From Polymorphobacter megasporae (lineage in GTDB: Bacteria; Pseudomonadota; Alphaproteobacteria; Sphingomonadales; Sphingomonadaceae), in NCBI RefSeq assembly GCF_018982885.2, contig NZ_CP081848.1, forward strand, positions 558,001-622,000: a stretch of 64,000 nt of DNA, written 5' to 3'. Position numbers and translations under genes: made by a program. Under the pieces are notes generated by a model, which made no database searches, was not told where the DNA came from, and saw nothing but the letters and a program-made list of their open reading frames with translations. Below, one piece after another: positions 17,928 to 26,307 of the stretch (position 1 is its first letter; every line of letters begins with the position of its first letter).

Positions 17928-18073
17928 CGGTAGAACGCCTGCTTGGAAATCCGCATCCGGCGGATCTGCTCGGCAACCGGCGTCCCCGTCTCGGCCTGCC
18001 GCAGCGCGTACGAAATCTGCACCTCGGTGTACCTGCTCTTCTTCACGGCTTGCTCCTCCTCGCGGGTGATCAC
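17780..18073 (-). CDS. IS3-family transposase, orfA (HTH protein)
   Basis: The 97-residue DNA-binding subunit. It has an HTH_Tnp_1 motif (KSRYTEVQISYALRQAE, then MRISKQAFYRWKKLYAGL) and a leucine-zipper-like helix (LKLLEEENRKLKQLVADL). It overlaps orfB by about 150 bases, and the two are expected to be fused by ribosomal frameshifting. The first acceptable start is at 18073; VKKSRYTEVQ a few codons later is also possible. Confidence 0.9.
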   Translation of the reverse strand: MITREEEQAVKKSRYTEVQISYALRQAETGTPVAEQIRRMRISKQAFYRWKKLYAGLGIGELRRLKLLEEENRKLKQLVADLSLDQNILQDVLSKKL

Positions 18074-18369
18074 ACAGCCGGAAAACTCACTCTTAAACCG
18101 GAGGAAGAAAACGAGGGGACGTCAAGACGGTGTCGTGCTGTGCCGTATCGGGTAGCGGTATCTCGGGCCGAATGGCCGCGGTATCGACATAACTCGGCGC
18201 AAATCATGACTTGATTGATTTCGATCACACCTTGGCATTCTGTCATGCGCTAGGCTTGATAGCTAACCGAGCGGAGTGAACGTTTTGGACAATTTCTTGT
18301 GACCTTCACGGATAGGCTATCTAATAAATCCGAACGTGAGTTTTCGCCCGCAGGCGTAGGAGGGGATAC

Positions 18370-18765
18370 GTGATACTCACGACTGTCGCTACAACCATTT
18401 CCGGCGTGATCGCTGTCCTCATTATCCTGATCGGCGCGCGCTTTCTACTGGCACCCAAGGCTGCGGCAGCTGGTTTTGGCCTTCCAGTCGCACCCACCGT
18501 AGCACAAACTGCAGAGGGAAGCCCTAATCCATGGCTTGATGTAAAGGGGGTGCGGGATATCGCTTCAGGCATTTTCCTGTTGATCCTGCTGGCTAATGGC
18601 GCGCCGCACCTACTTGGCGGCGCCTTAGCCGCGGCTAGCATGATCCCTTTGTCCGATGCGTTAATCGCTTTACGGAGTGGCGCGAGCATGACCATCGCTC
18701 TCGGTATTCATGGTGCCACTGGGGTGACCATGCTCGCCTCGAGCGCGGTGCTGGTTATGTCCTGA
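18370..18765 (+). CDS. Small four-helix membrane protein (DUF4267-like)
   Basis: 131 residues with four hydrophobic segments (about 4-25, 60-80, 84-98 and 105-130). The middle signature WLDVKGVRDIASGIFLL is typical of the DUF4267 family of small inner-membrane proteins, often found next to TetR regulators. The GTG at 18370 is chosen because AGGAGG lies six bases upstream. The function is unknown. The preceding 18125-18369 holds an AT-rich promoter-like region and no gene. It stands alone after the IS3-type element. Confidence 0.75.
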   Translation: MILTTVATTISGVIAVLIILIGARFLLAPKAAAAGFGLPVAPTVAQTAEGSPNPWLDVKGVRDIASGIFLLILLANGAPHLLGGALAAASMIPLSDALIALRSGASMTIALGIHGATGVTMLASSAVLVMS

Positions 18766-18995
18766 GCTCAATTCATGTCTACCGACAATCGGATCGTCGA
18801 AAATCAACACATGGACAATTTCTTTGGGCTCCTGCAGCGCATTGCGGCTAATCGTACGGACAACAGCAACCGTCTGACTGCAAGTGATGAGGATAGAGGG
18901 TAATATTGTGCTGGAACTCCCACTGAGCGCGCAGCAACCGCGACTACGAACCATCTCGGCATTGCCGATGCTCGCCATCGCGATCTATTGTCGGC

Positions 18996-19294
18996 ATGCC
19001 CTTTTCGATAGTGACAGTCGAGAATATGCGACAAGCGAAAGATGGGCAGACCGAACTCGCTGAAGCAGACGTAGAGCAAATCGAGCAGTTCTGTCGCGAG
19101 CGACTGTTGCCTGTAGCGCTATACCGTCGACAGATTAAGGCTTGGCGACGGATCTCCTTACAAGCCGCCGAAGCGGCCGAGGCCGATCGCCTGGACGCGA
19201 CACTCGACACCGAAGCAGCGATAACTGCCGATGCCCTATCGATCTCCAAAGAAACTTGCGTCACAGCCGAGCGCATCGTCAGCAAGTCAGAAAT
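18996..19294 (+). pseudogene. 5' part of an ORF split by the IS66 element
   Basis: A 100-residue helical, charged frame (TELAEADVEQIEQFCRER, then AEAAEADRLDATLDTEAA) with no recognised domain. It is cut by the IS66 element exactly at its target duplication TCAGAAAT. If the element and one copy of the duplication are removed, the frame continues without a stop into 21916-22204. Codon use is compatible with coding. Whether the joined frame was ever a real gene is uncertain, because the second part contains a short-chain dehydrogenase fragment that does not match the first. Confidence 0.4.
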
Positions 19295-19316
19295 GTAAGC
19301 GATGTGCCGAGGCCCT

Positions 19317-20924
19317 TCAGGCTTGGAAGTTCCACGGCATGAGCTGATTGAGGTTCTGGCTGGAGTGTCCGCGGGCAAGGCGCTCGAGGGTGTCGGTGAG
19401 CCAGGCGAGTGGATCGACGGCGTTGAGCTTGGCGGTCTCGATGAGGCTGGCGATGACGGCCCAGTTGTCGCCGCCGTCGTCGGAGCCGGCGAACAGGGCG
19501 TTCTTGCGGTTAAGGGCAATGGGCCTGATGGTCCGCTCGACGGTGTTGCTGTCCATCTCAACGCGGCCGTCTTCGACGAACAGCGTCAGGCCGGTCCGTC
19601 GCGAGGTAGCGTAGCGGATCGCTTCGGCCAGCTTGCTCTTGGCGCTGACCAGGGGGAGCCGGGCGGTGAGCAGTCGGAACAGCGCGTCGACGATCGGCTC
19701 GCTCTTCTCTTGCCGCAAAGCGCGACGGGCTTCGGCGTCCTTCCCGCGGATCTCGTCCTCGATGGCGTAGAGCGCCTTGATCAGCTGTAGTGCCTCGGTG
19801 GCCGTTGGTGAGGCGTCGGCCCTGGCGAGCTCGAAGAACTTGCGGCGCGCATGGGCCCAGCAGAACGCGAGCGCCACGTCATTGCGGCGGCCGAGCTTGT
19901 TGTAACCGGCATAGCCATCGACCTGCAGGATGCCGCTAAACCCGGCGAGATGTGCCAGTGGCCGCTCGGACTTGCGGTCGGGCGCGTAGATGAAGGCCAC
20001 CGCCGGCGGATCGGTGCCGCCCCATGGTCGATCATCGCGGGCATAGGCCCAGATCTGCCCGGTCTTGGTGCGTCGTCGTCCTGGATCGAGCACCGGTGCC
20101 GTCGTCTCGTCGGCGAACAGCCTTGGTCCCCGCTTCAGGACAGCAAGCAGGTGATCCCGCAGCGGCGTCAGCCACCAGGCGGCGCGGCCGGTCCAGTCTG
20201 CCAATGTCGAACGGTCAAGGTTGACGCCCTGACGGGCGTAGATCTGGGCCTGGCGGTAGAGCGGCAGATGATCGGCGTACTTGGAGACCAGCACCTGCGC
20301 GACCAGCGCGTCGGTCGGCAGCCCGCCTTCGACGATCCGCGGCGGTGCCGGCGCCTGCACGACCTGGCCGTCGCAGGCACGGCACGCATAACGCGGACGG
20401 CGGGTCACCAGCACCCGGAAAGCTGCCGGCACCACGTCGAGGCGTTCGGCCACATCCTCGCCGATGGCATGGAGATCACCGCCGCAGCAGGCACACTGCT
20501 TGCTGTCGACGTCGATCAGTTGCTCGACGCGTTCAAGATGCGCCGGCAGCTGGCCGCGGTTGGTACAGCGCTGCTTCTCGGCGCGCGCGTTGGGTGAACT
20601 GATCGTATCCAGCTTCGCTTCCACCTTGGCGAGGGCGATGCCGAGATCCTCGAGCACCAGCTCGAGCTGGTCGTCGTCAAGCTTCTCCGAGCGGGGACCG
20701 AACCGGTGACGCATGAAGGCGGCAATGATGCTGTTCAGCCGAGCGATCTCGGCATCGGCTTCAGCCTGGACGACGGCGTTCTGCTCAGCTTCGGCGCTAA
20801 TGCGCGCGACCTCCGCCGTCGCGTGCTCCACCTTCGCCATGAGCCGCGCCGTCTCGGCGTGGGCGGCGACGATCATGGCGCGGAGCACCTTGGGATCGTC
20901 GGGAAGATCAGCTACGGCGAGCAT
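19317..20924 (-). CDS. tnpC: IS66 transposase TnpC
   Basis: The 535-residue large protein of IS66 elements. It has a coiled-coil start (about residues 20-75), the short basic motif RHRFGPRSEKLDDDQL, and a zinc-finger-like CACCGGDLHAIG with a later YACRACDG. The catalytic domain includes LFADETTAPVLDPGRRRTKT, then FSGILQVDGYAGYNKL with the second acid, CWAHARRKFFELA, and a C-terminal VEMDSNTVERTIRPIAL followed by NRKNALFAGSDDG. Full length, no stops. TnpA and TnpB lie upstream in the same direction, and all three are needed for transposition in this family. Confidence 0.95.
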   Translation of the reverse strand: MLAVADLPDDPKVLRAMIVAAHAETARLMAKVEHATAEVARISAEAEQNAVVQAEADAEIARLNSIIAAFMRHRFGPRSEKLDDDQLELVLEDLGIALAKVEAKLDTISSPNARAEKQRCTNRGQLPAHLERVEQLIDVDSKQCACCGGDLHAIGEDVAERLDVVPAAFRVLVTRRPRYACRACDGQVVQAPAPPRIVEGGLPTDALVAQVLVSKYADHLPLYRQAQIYARQGVNLDRSTLADWTGRAAWWLTPLRDHLLAVLKRGPRLFADETTAPVLDPGRRRTKTGQIWAYARDDRPWGGTDPPAVAFIYAPDRKSERPLAHLAGFSGILQVDGYAGYNKLGRRNDVALAFCWAHARRKFFELARADASPTATEALQLIKALYAIEDEIRGKDAEARRALRQEKSEPIVDALFRLLTARLPLVSAKSKLAEAIRYATSRRTGLTLFVEDGRVEMDSNTVERTIRPIALNRKNALFAGSDDGGDNWAVIASLIETAKLNAVDPLAWLTDTLERLARGHSSQNLNQLMPWNFQA

Positions 20925-21005
20925 GATAGCGGTAGTGAATCACGCGCGCGCACGCGCGTCGAGGGCTACCGCCGATATGAGTCAATCTACCGCAGGCACA
21001 GTGGC

Positions 21006-21368
21006 TTAGCCGGCGATCTGCGGCACTCTCGTGCGTCTGGCCTGATGCACCCGGCGCCAGTCCAGACCTTCCACGAGTGCGGCGAGCTGGGCGGCGGACA
21101 ACCGCATCACGCCGTCATGAACAGACGGCCAGCTAAAGGCGCCGGCTTCCAGCTTCTTGGCCATCAGGCACAGGCCGGTGCCGTCCCACCAAACCAGCTT
21201 GACCCGGTCGGCCTTCTTGGCCCGAAACACATAGACGACGCCGGAGAAGGGATCGCCGCCGAGCTGGGCCGTCACCAGCGCCGCCAGGCCGTCCATCCCC
21301 TTGCGGAAATCTACCGGCCGCGTGGCGACCAGCACGCGGGTGGCACCGCTTGGCCCCGGCGCCGTCAA
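21006..21368 (-). CDS. tnpB: IS66 accessory protein TnpB
   Basis: 120 residues with the family signature RVLVATRPVDFRKGMDGLAA, then GGDPFSGVVYVFRAKKADRV and LVWWDGTGLCLMAKKLE. It is required with TnpA and TnpC for IS66 transposition; its biochemical role is not settled. It overlaps the end of tnpA by four bases, so the two are translationally coupled, and it is followed by tnpC after an 81-base gap. Confidence 0.95.
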   Translation of the reverse strand: MTAPGPSGATRVLVATRPVDFRKGMDGLAALVTAQLGGDPFSGVVYVFRAKKADRVKLVWWDGTGLCLMAKKLEAGAFSWPSVHDGVMRLSAAQLAALVEGLDWRRVHQARRTRVPQIAG

Positions 21369-21823
21369 CGGCTGCCCTTCAGCGCATCCAGTACCGCCGC
21401 GATCAGGGTCGCATCGGCACCGCGGCCGATCCGCACCGAAATGCCGTCCATGCTCACCTCGATCGGGGCTGGGATACTGCCGCGACGGGCAGACCGACGT
21501 CGTCGCGGAGATCTGGCCGCCGATGTTGCGGGTAGCGGCGATGGAACCTCTTCAGGCTCGACGATCGCCGGCACGAACAATGGCGCTTCGGCGGGCTCCA
21601 CCGGGCGGCGCAGCTGCCGCCGCCACGTGAACAGCTGGCTGGGGCAGATGTCGTTCCGACGCGCCACGTCACAGACGGTGATGCCGTTGCCGGCATAGCT
21701 CTCGGCAACGATCTGCGCCTTCTCATCATCGGACCATGGCCGACGCCGCCTCGTGCCGGTGAAAACCTCGATCCGCGCCGCACGACCGCCCATCGAGCCA
21801 GCATCGTCACATGACATCATCAT
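21365..21823 (-). CDS. tnpA: IS66 protein TnpA (HTH)
   Basis: 152 residues. A helix-turn-helix occupies the N-terminal half (RRRPWSDDEKAQIVAESYA, then VCDVARRNDICPSQLFTWRR), a variable Pro/Ala-rich linker follows, and the C-terminal domain contains VSMDGISVRIGRGADATLI. It presumably binds the element ends. It is the first gene of the tnpABC operon, inside an intact IS66 copy. A start a few codons later (MMS or MS) is possible. Confidence 0.92.
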   Translation of the reverse strand: MMMSCDDAGSMGGRAARIEVFTGTRRRRPWSDDEKAQIVAESYAGNGITVCDVARRNDICPSQLFTWRRQLRRPVEPAEAPLFVPAIVEPEEVPSPLPATSAARSPRRRRSARRGSIPAPIEVSMDGISVRIGRGADATLIAAVLDALKGSR

Positions 21824-21907
21824 AGCATCAGCACCGCCAGCCCCTGGGACAAGCAGGACTCGCGGGTTACGCCGTCATGAGCAAGGCGGGGTCAGCACAG
21901 CGCTTAC

Positions 21908-22204
21908 TCAGAAATCGCGACGCCGGTCGCTCATTCGCCCGACGCGGACATTCTCGTCAACAATGTCGGCACGGCCTACCTACGCGAATACAGCTGGCTC
22001 GCTGAAGCCGGGCGACGGTCCACAACACATCCCAGGCGCGGGCGCAGCGGGGCGATACGCAATCGCGGATGTGCGGGAAGGAAACGCATGACCCTGACCG
22101 GCTTTCGAACCATCGTCGCCAAGTCATACATGTTGGGACGGCGTATCGTTAAAGACACTTTCATGCCCTCTTATCCGGAGTTACAGCCATGTCGATTGAT
22201 CTGA
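21908..22204 (+). pseudogene. 3' part of the IS66-split ORF, with a short-chain dehydrogenase fragment
   Basis: Starting with the second copy of the target duplication, the frame reads SEIATPVAHS and then PDADILVNNVGTAYLREY, which contains the NNxG motif of short-chain dehydrogenases. After that the family resemblance stops, and the frame runs on to a TGA at 22202. It is in phase with 18996-19294 once the IS66 is removed. The dehydrogenase piece is the middle of that fold, while an N-terminal piece lies further downstream at 22189, so the locus is scrambled. Confidence 0.5.
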
Positions 22205-22269
22205 ACGGGCAGCGCGTCCTCGTCGTGGGCGCCGCCGGCGGCATTGGACGGGCGGCTGCCGAAGCCTTC
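22189..22269 (+). pseudogene. N-terminal fragment of a short-chain dehydrogenase
   Basis: The frame reads MSIDLNGQRVLVVGAAGG and then IGRAAAEAF, the cofactor-binding Rossmann start of the SDR family with its glycine motif. At about 22262-22270 the similarity ends abruptly in a reversed istB remnant, so only 27 residues of the enzyme survive. The break is probably the insertion end of the IS21-type element. Confidence 0.65.
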
Positions 22270-23012
22270 GTCTCGCGCTTCCAGCAGCTGGCTGACCAGC
22301 GCGGCGACGGTGGTGAACGCGACCGTGAAGCTCTTCTGGCAGGCCGCGAGACCAAGAGCTAGCGCGACATGCGTCTTGCCCGTGCCGCTGTTGCCCAGTG
22401 CAATGACGTTCTCCCGTCGCAAGTCATACTAGCAGCGGGCAAGCTCCAGGAAGTGCATCTTGTTGAGGCCAGAGATCGCGGTGAAGTCGAACGCGTCGAA
22501 GCTCTTCACCGCCGGTAACCACGCCGCCCGGATACGCCGTCGATCGTGCGCCGTTCGCGATCGATCACCTCGAGCTCGATGAGCCGCAGCAGGTAGCGCG
22601 GATGATCGGTACCGTCGCGCGCCGCCTTGTCATACTCGCGCAGCACGGTGGGCAGCTTCAACTGCTTGAGGTGATGGGCCGGCAGCACCTGCGGCGTGCC
22701 GCTCATCGTACCGACCGGCATCGTGTCGGTGCGCCGCTCTTGCCGCCAGCACCACATAGTCAGCAGCAGACGTTGTCTTCACAGCCGTTCGCGGCAGGTG
22801 CGGATACGCTGCCAGGTTGAGCCGGGCCGTTCGATGCGAGCTAGAGCGATCAGCTTGACTGCATCGAACCCGGTTGCATTGATCTGGATCGCCTGGGTCA
22901 TGGCATCCGTGACGATGTCGAGCGGCAGCGTCTCCAGCAGGCGCAGAACCTGGATAAACTCACGCTTGCCCCGGTTGCCCATCCCCGCTTCGGGGATCGG
23001 ACACCCATTCAT
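22262..23012 (-). mobile_element. IS21-family remnant (3' part of istA and broken istB)
   Basis: From 23012 leftwards the minus strand reads the last part of an IstA transposase (NRGKREFIQVLRLLE, then NATGFDAVKLIALARIER). The IstB ATPase begins at about 22721 with LKQLKLPTVLREYDKAA and RYLLRLIELEVIDRERR. It then shifts frame (RRIRAAWLPAVKSFDAFDF), hits a stop, and resumes with the Walker A region ENVIALGNSGTGKTHVALAL and LLEARDE before being cut off at the dehydrogenase fragment. Neither protein can be functional. The N-terminal two-thirds of istA and the end of istB are missing. Confidence 0.85.
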
Positions 23013-23106
23013 CTGGGAAAATGATTATTAGATCTCAACACTGATTTCGATCAATGTCGGACGTGTTGCTTACTGTACGCCAGTTGTAACAAACCGGAGA
23101 TCTCCT

Positions 23107-23391
23107 ATGAAGACGATTATTTTGACAGTTGCGGTGGCATTGGTCGCCACAGTAGCGTCGGCGCAGATGCAAGGCGATAGCACCAGCAGACCCGATTCGA
23201 CGTCGCCAATGACCGGTGGCGATAGCATCATTAAGCCGGACGCGATGCCGAACTCGTCAACGACGTCCACAGACGGTATGACGATGAAGGATGGCAGGAT
23301 GATGATGGGCGACCGCATGGCGACCAAGGCGGAGATTGCTCAACACAAAAAGATGATGAAGATGCAACAGGATAAGTCCAAGCCTATGTAG
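23107..23391 (+). CDS. Small secreted Met/Ser/Thr-rich protein
   Basis: A 94-residue protein with a signal peptide (MKTIILTVAVALVATVASAQ, cleavage after about 19). The low-complexity mature part is rich in Ser, Thr, Asp, Met and Lys, ending in KKMMKMQQDKSKPM. It resembles in design the secreted proteins at 59978, 60364 and 60709 in the chromosomal part of this window, notably in the MKxxI...ALVAT signal. The ATG at 23107 follows GGAGAT. Metal or periplasmic stress roles are conceivable given the Met/His content, but nothing shows a function. Confidence 0.65.
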   Translation: MKTIILTVAVALVATVASAQMQGDSTSRPDSTSPMTGGDSIIKPDAMPNSSTTSTDGMTMKDGRMMMGDRMATKAEIAQHKKMMKMQQDKSKPM

Positions 23392-24000
23392 AAACAGTTA
23401 GATTGCCATCGGACGGACAGGATTTGTACGACACTGATCGCCCATCGTTGGTTTGGACAAAGTCCTCCAACAACATAATTCGATTGGGACGAATGTGGTG
23501 ACTGTCGTTCGGCGATCGGACCTGTGATAATGTCGCTTTCAGGCGTCGAAGGTATAATTTCACTCTTGGCCTAGCTGGATCGACTCCGGCATCCAAGCGC
23601 TTTGATCGAGGCCGAAGTCTACTACACAAGGTAGCCTTCTGACAGTGACGGGCCTGTGTGTTGCGCCGACTCCGCTATGCCTGCCGTACTGCGTTGAACT
23701 CGACGGTCATGGGTTATCTTTTCGATTAGTCACCCCCTGCGGAGGGGCTGGTCAAGCTTCACCGCACGAGCCTAGTGCGTCGAAGCGGCGGGAAAGCCTC
23801 GGACTTTACTGAGCTTCGGCGTGGGCTCTTTGCGAAGGTGGCACACCGACGCGTCGAATTAACATGTGCCCGCTGGACGTCAGCCAGACCCGCAGCAGCA
23901 TCGTAATTTTCCGAGGCTGGCCGCCGGGTTTCGGCTAGTCCAGTATCGGCACGCACTCGATTGTCGCGCGCTACCGACCGCCGATGAAAAGGAGGACAAC
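23392..24000. other. Gene-free stretch
   Basis: No credible coding frame over about 600 bases. Minus frames at 23384-23629 and 23759-23956 lack domains and Shine-Dalgarno sites. The GC content drops near 23460-23560. It may be remnant DNA between the small secreted protein and the monooxygenase unit. Confidence 0.4.
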
Positions 24001-24081
24001 TTGTTCACTACGCATCAGTCTTGGCGCAATGACGCTCGGCTCGTTGTCGGTTTCTCCCTGATGTCTGAGGTGGAGCGGTGA
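24001..24081 (+). CDS. 26-residue ORF with strong ribosome site, coupled to the ABM gene
   Basis: A TTG at 24001 lies six bases after AAGGAGG and opens a short frame (LFTTHQSWRNDARLVVG, ending in EVER) whose TGA overlaps the GTG of the next gene by four bases (GTGA at 24078-24081). The strong site and the exact overlap make translation plausible. It may be a leader peptide for the monooxygenase, or the leftover tail of a lost upstream gene. Confidence 0.35.
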   Translation: MFTTHQSWRNDARLVVGFSLMSEVER

Positions 24082-24419
24082 GCATCACCCCCGTCAACTT
24101 CATCGTTCGCTTCCAGGCCAGGCCGGGCCGCGAGGACGACCTCCACGCCATCCTCGCGGCTATGATCGCGCCGACCCGCGCCGAGCCGGGATGCGTGAAC
24201 TATGATCTGCACCGCCGCGAGGACGATGTTGCGCAGTTCGTGCTCTACGAGGGGTGGGAGAGCAAGCAAGCGCAGGCAGATCACATGGCATTGCCTCACT
24301 TCGTGACGATGCTCGAGGCGGTCGCGGACGTGGTCAGTGGTTCCAGTGATGACGGGAAGCCATACACGGCAGAAACGCTGGTGATGATCACCGATCGGGT
24401 ATCGGCTTCGCCGACCTAG
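24078..24419 (+). CDS. Antibiotic-biosynthesis-type monooxygenase (ABM, YgiN-like)
   Basis: A 113-residue ferredoxin-like barrel of the ABM family; members act as cofactor-free quinol monooxygenases or small heme-degrading enzymes. The pattern NFIVRFQARPGREDDLHAIL, then GCVNYDLHRREDD, FVLYEGWESKQAQADHM and LPHFVTMLEAV covers the whole domain. The start is a GTG at 24078, overlapping the stop of a short upstream frame that carries the ribosome site. It is followed by a Tn3 transposase fragment on the opposite strand, so any downstream operon partner was lost. The substrate is unknown. Confidence 0.85.
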   Translation: MSITPVNFIVRFQARPGREDDLHAILAAMIAPTRAEPGCVNYDLHRREDDVAQFVLYEGWESKQAQADHMALPHFVTMLEAVADVVSGSSDDGKPYTAETLVMITDRVSASPT

Positions 24420-24429
24420 CACACGCTCC

Positions 24430-24810
24430 CGACCCGTGCCGACGCTCGCGCAGCCACGACAGACGGCTTTTGCGGGGCTTCTCCTTTTCCGACAGGAGGG
24501 CGTCGAGACCGCTGCGCTGTTCGCTCGAAAGGCGGACGGCGATATCGTCGATCACCATGAGACTGGCGGCGTGCATTGCCTCGGCCGCCATATGCTCGAT
24601 CACGGTGATGCCAGGAATAACGATACGCTCGGCCCGCAGTTTGGAGACAAGCCGATCGATTAGGACGCGGCCGTCGATCAGACCGATTGCGTCGTTCAGC
24701 AAATCCGCGGCGAGCGCCGCGCGAACCGGGCGGGTCAGCTCACGATAATCATGCCAACGACGCTTGATCGTGGCCAACTGCTCATAGGATGCTATGCTCG
24801 AGCAGATCAG
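24430..24810 (-). pseudogene. Fragment of a Tn3-family transposase
   Basis: The minus strand contains LATIKRRWHDYRELTRPVR, then DGRVLIDRLVSKLRAERI, HMAAEAMHAASLMVID and LDALLSEKEKPRKSRLSWLR. This is the N-terminal (DUF4158-type) region of Tn3 transposases, about 110 residues of a protein close to 1000. The rest of the transposase, the resolvase and the 38-bp ends are absent. It separates the ABM gene from a broken LuxR-type gene. Confidence 0.8.
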
Positions 24811-24841
24811 ACTGGCACTTTGTCCAACCGATTAGCGGACC

Positions 24842-25822
24842 GTGCTCGTCATGCTCGAACGCCGAAATCCGCCAAGCGCCAAATTTATCGCGACGACGAA
24901 CGTCGGGCCTGACATCGAAGCGCTCTATACTTCGGTCTTCGCCTTTAATAAATCCTGGTCGCAGCGGGCATGGCCGGCACCGAACGGAACGCTCATCGAC
25001 ACCGACGAATTCCTGTCGCGTGAAGAGCTGCGCGCGACGAGCCTTTACAAGAATTTTCTCGCAGCATTGAGCTTCGATCGGACGTTTTGCCTGATGCTCG
25101 ATCGGCGCGACGGCGAACGTTTGGGGCTGATGCTTTTCGGTCCTGGGGATCGCGACCTGACCCTACTACGGCGAGGCCTGCGGGTGCTTGGCCCGCACAT
25201 CCAACGAGCTGGGCGGATCAGCCACCGCATCGCCAGCGTCGAGGTGGCTGCAAGCGCAGCTAGAGCCGCGGCGAACCGGTCACGCTACGCGCTTATCACG
25301 CTCGATAAGCATCGCCATATTCTGTCGATCACCGGCCGTGCTGTGCACTTTGAGGTAGCCGGTCTGATTACGACCGCTGGGGGAAATTGGCGTTCGTCGA
25401 CCCGATCAGTCAGCAGAGACTGACGAAGCTGAGCCTGACCGCGTCGCGCGAGGACCTCGCTTTCCAGGCGGCCGATAGATCAGGTCGTGAACAGCCGGTT
25501 CTGGCCGCTTTGGTCACGCCAAAGACCTTTCCGACTATTGGCGCCGCCTTTGCTGACGCTGCAATGATCATCACCATTGGCAGCGGTGTCTGTGAAGCAC
25601 CGTCTTTGGGCACCGACCGACTGGGCGCAGTAGTTCGTTTTGACTCCGACAGAGGCACGCGTCGTGGGCGCTCTGGTCGACGGACAAAGCCCTCAGGAGT
25701 ATGCCGCCCGCAACAGCGTCAGTATCAACGCCATACGCTTTCATCTCAACCGTGTTTTCCGTAAGACCGAAACTGCCAGTCAAGCACAACTCATCACCAG
25801 AATCGTGCAAACTCCGCAGTGA
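24842..25822 (+). pseudogene. LuxR-type transcriptional regulator, twice frameshifted
   Basis: Three frames in sequence rebuild one regulator. A PAS-like N-terminal region comes first (KFIATTNVGPDIEALYTS, then LSFDRTFCLMLDRRDGERL). A middle part follows in another frame from about 25380 (LAFVDPISQQRLTKLSL). A LuxR helix-turn-helix in the third frame comes last (LTPTEARVVGALVDGQSPQE, then SVSINAIRFHLNRVFRKTET, stop at 25820). The shifts are near 25380 and 25630. The N-terminus may also be shortened, because a Tn3 fragment lies just upstream. The family is sure; no functional product is expected unless both shifts are sequencing errors. Confidence 0.7.
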
Positions 25823-25841
25823 TACGTAGCTATCAGGCCTA

Positions 25842-26300
25842 TCAGCTCGCTTGACGCCTCTTCTTTATCTGATCGGCCTTGTCCTTATACACAGGATAGA
25901 CTTGATGCTTTGCATCCCACCAGAGCACTTCCATTATTATAGTATTTGGAATGCGGACGCACCATAGGCGGCCTTTCGCGCTCATACGCAGACTGACCAG
26001 TTCGTCGATGTCGTCGCGATTGATGACGCGCAATTGATCGCGGGCCGCCTTGCTCAGGTCGTTGACCTTGACCGGGTGCGACCCGCCCTTCATCAGATCG
26101 TTCCAGTTCAGGTGCTCGAAGCTGTGCAGCTGATCGACGAGATCGCGGAACTCTCCGTCGGTTCCCGCCCCCCAGGCGAAGGGACCCTTCCGGTCGCAAG
26201 CGCAGAAGCGCCAGGAAACCCGGCCATTCGCGATTTCAGGCGAAACCAGCTTCGCGAGCTTCGTAGTATCCGGTTCGGCACGAAATCTGGCGTTCTTCAA
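25842..26300 (-). CDS. Candidate toxin paired with the Panacea antitoxin
   Basis: A 152-residue protein directly downstream of the Panacea gene, seven bases after its stop. Its C-terminal half reads RLWCVRIPNTIIMEVLWWD and then AKHQVYPVYKDKADQIKKRR. This layout (a strand, hydrophobic core, WWDxxHxVYP, basic tail) recalls small mRNA-interferase-like proteins, although I cannot assign the RelE fold with confidence. The N-terminal half has a WRFCACDRKGPFAW cysteine pair. The start used is a TTG at 26300 with only a weak ribosome site, consistent with coupling to the upstream gene. The toxin role is inferred from the partner, whose known relatives neutralise adjacent toxins. Confidence 0.6.
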   Translation of the reverse strand: MKNARFRAEPDTTKLAKLVSPEIANGRVSWRFCACDRKGPFAWGAGTDGEFRDLVDQLHSFEHLNWNDLMKGGSHPVKVNDLSKAARDQLRVINRDDIDELVSLRMSAKGRLWCVRIPNTIIMEVLWWDAKHQVYPVYKDKADQIKKRRQAS

Positions 26301-26307
26301 AGTGCGC

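Larger units (their letters stand above)
16899..18124 (-). mobile_element. IS3-family (IS407-like) insertion sequence
   Basis: About 1.2 kb with related ends. The left end TGAGGGTCCCCCGGATTTTC and the complement of the right end TGACGTCCCCTCGTTTTCTT share the TGA start, the CCCC block and a CTCC block. It encodes the usual two overlapping frames orfA and orfB. No target duplication is visible next to the assigned ends, which suggests either a later rearrangement or slightly wrong ends. Confidence 0.75.
19295..21907 (-). mobile_element. IS66-family insertion sequence with 8-bp target duplication
   Basis: The left end GTAAGCGATGTGCCGAGGCC and the complement of the right end GTAAGCGCTGTGCTGACCCC are good inverted repeats with the GTAA tips of IS66. 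The flanking 8-base direct repeats TCAGAAAT at 19287-19294 and 21908-21915 are identical. It carries tnpA, tnpB and tnpC in the standard order. Size is 2613 bases. Confidence 0.95.

Noticed and set aside
16899-18124. Target duplication of the IS3-type element
   Set aside because: Flanking bases on the two sides (TGTT and AGAC) do not match, so none is claimed.
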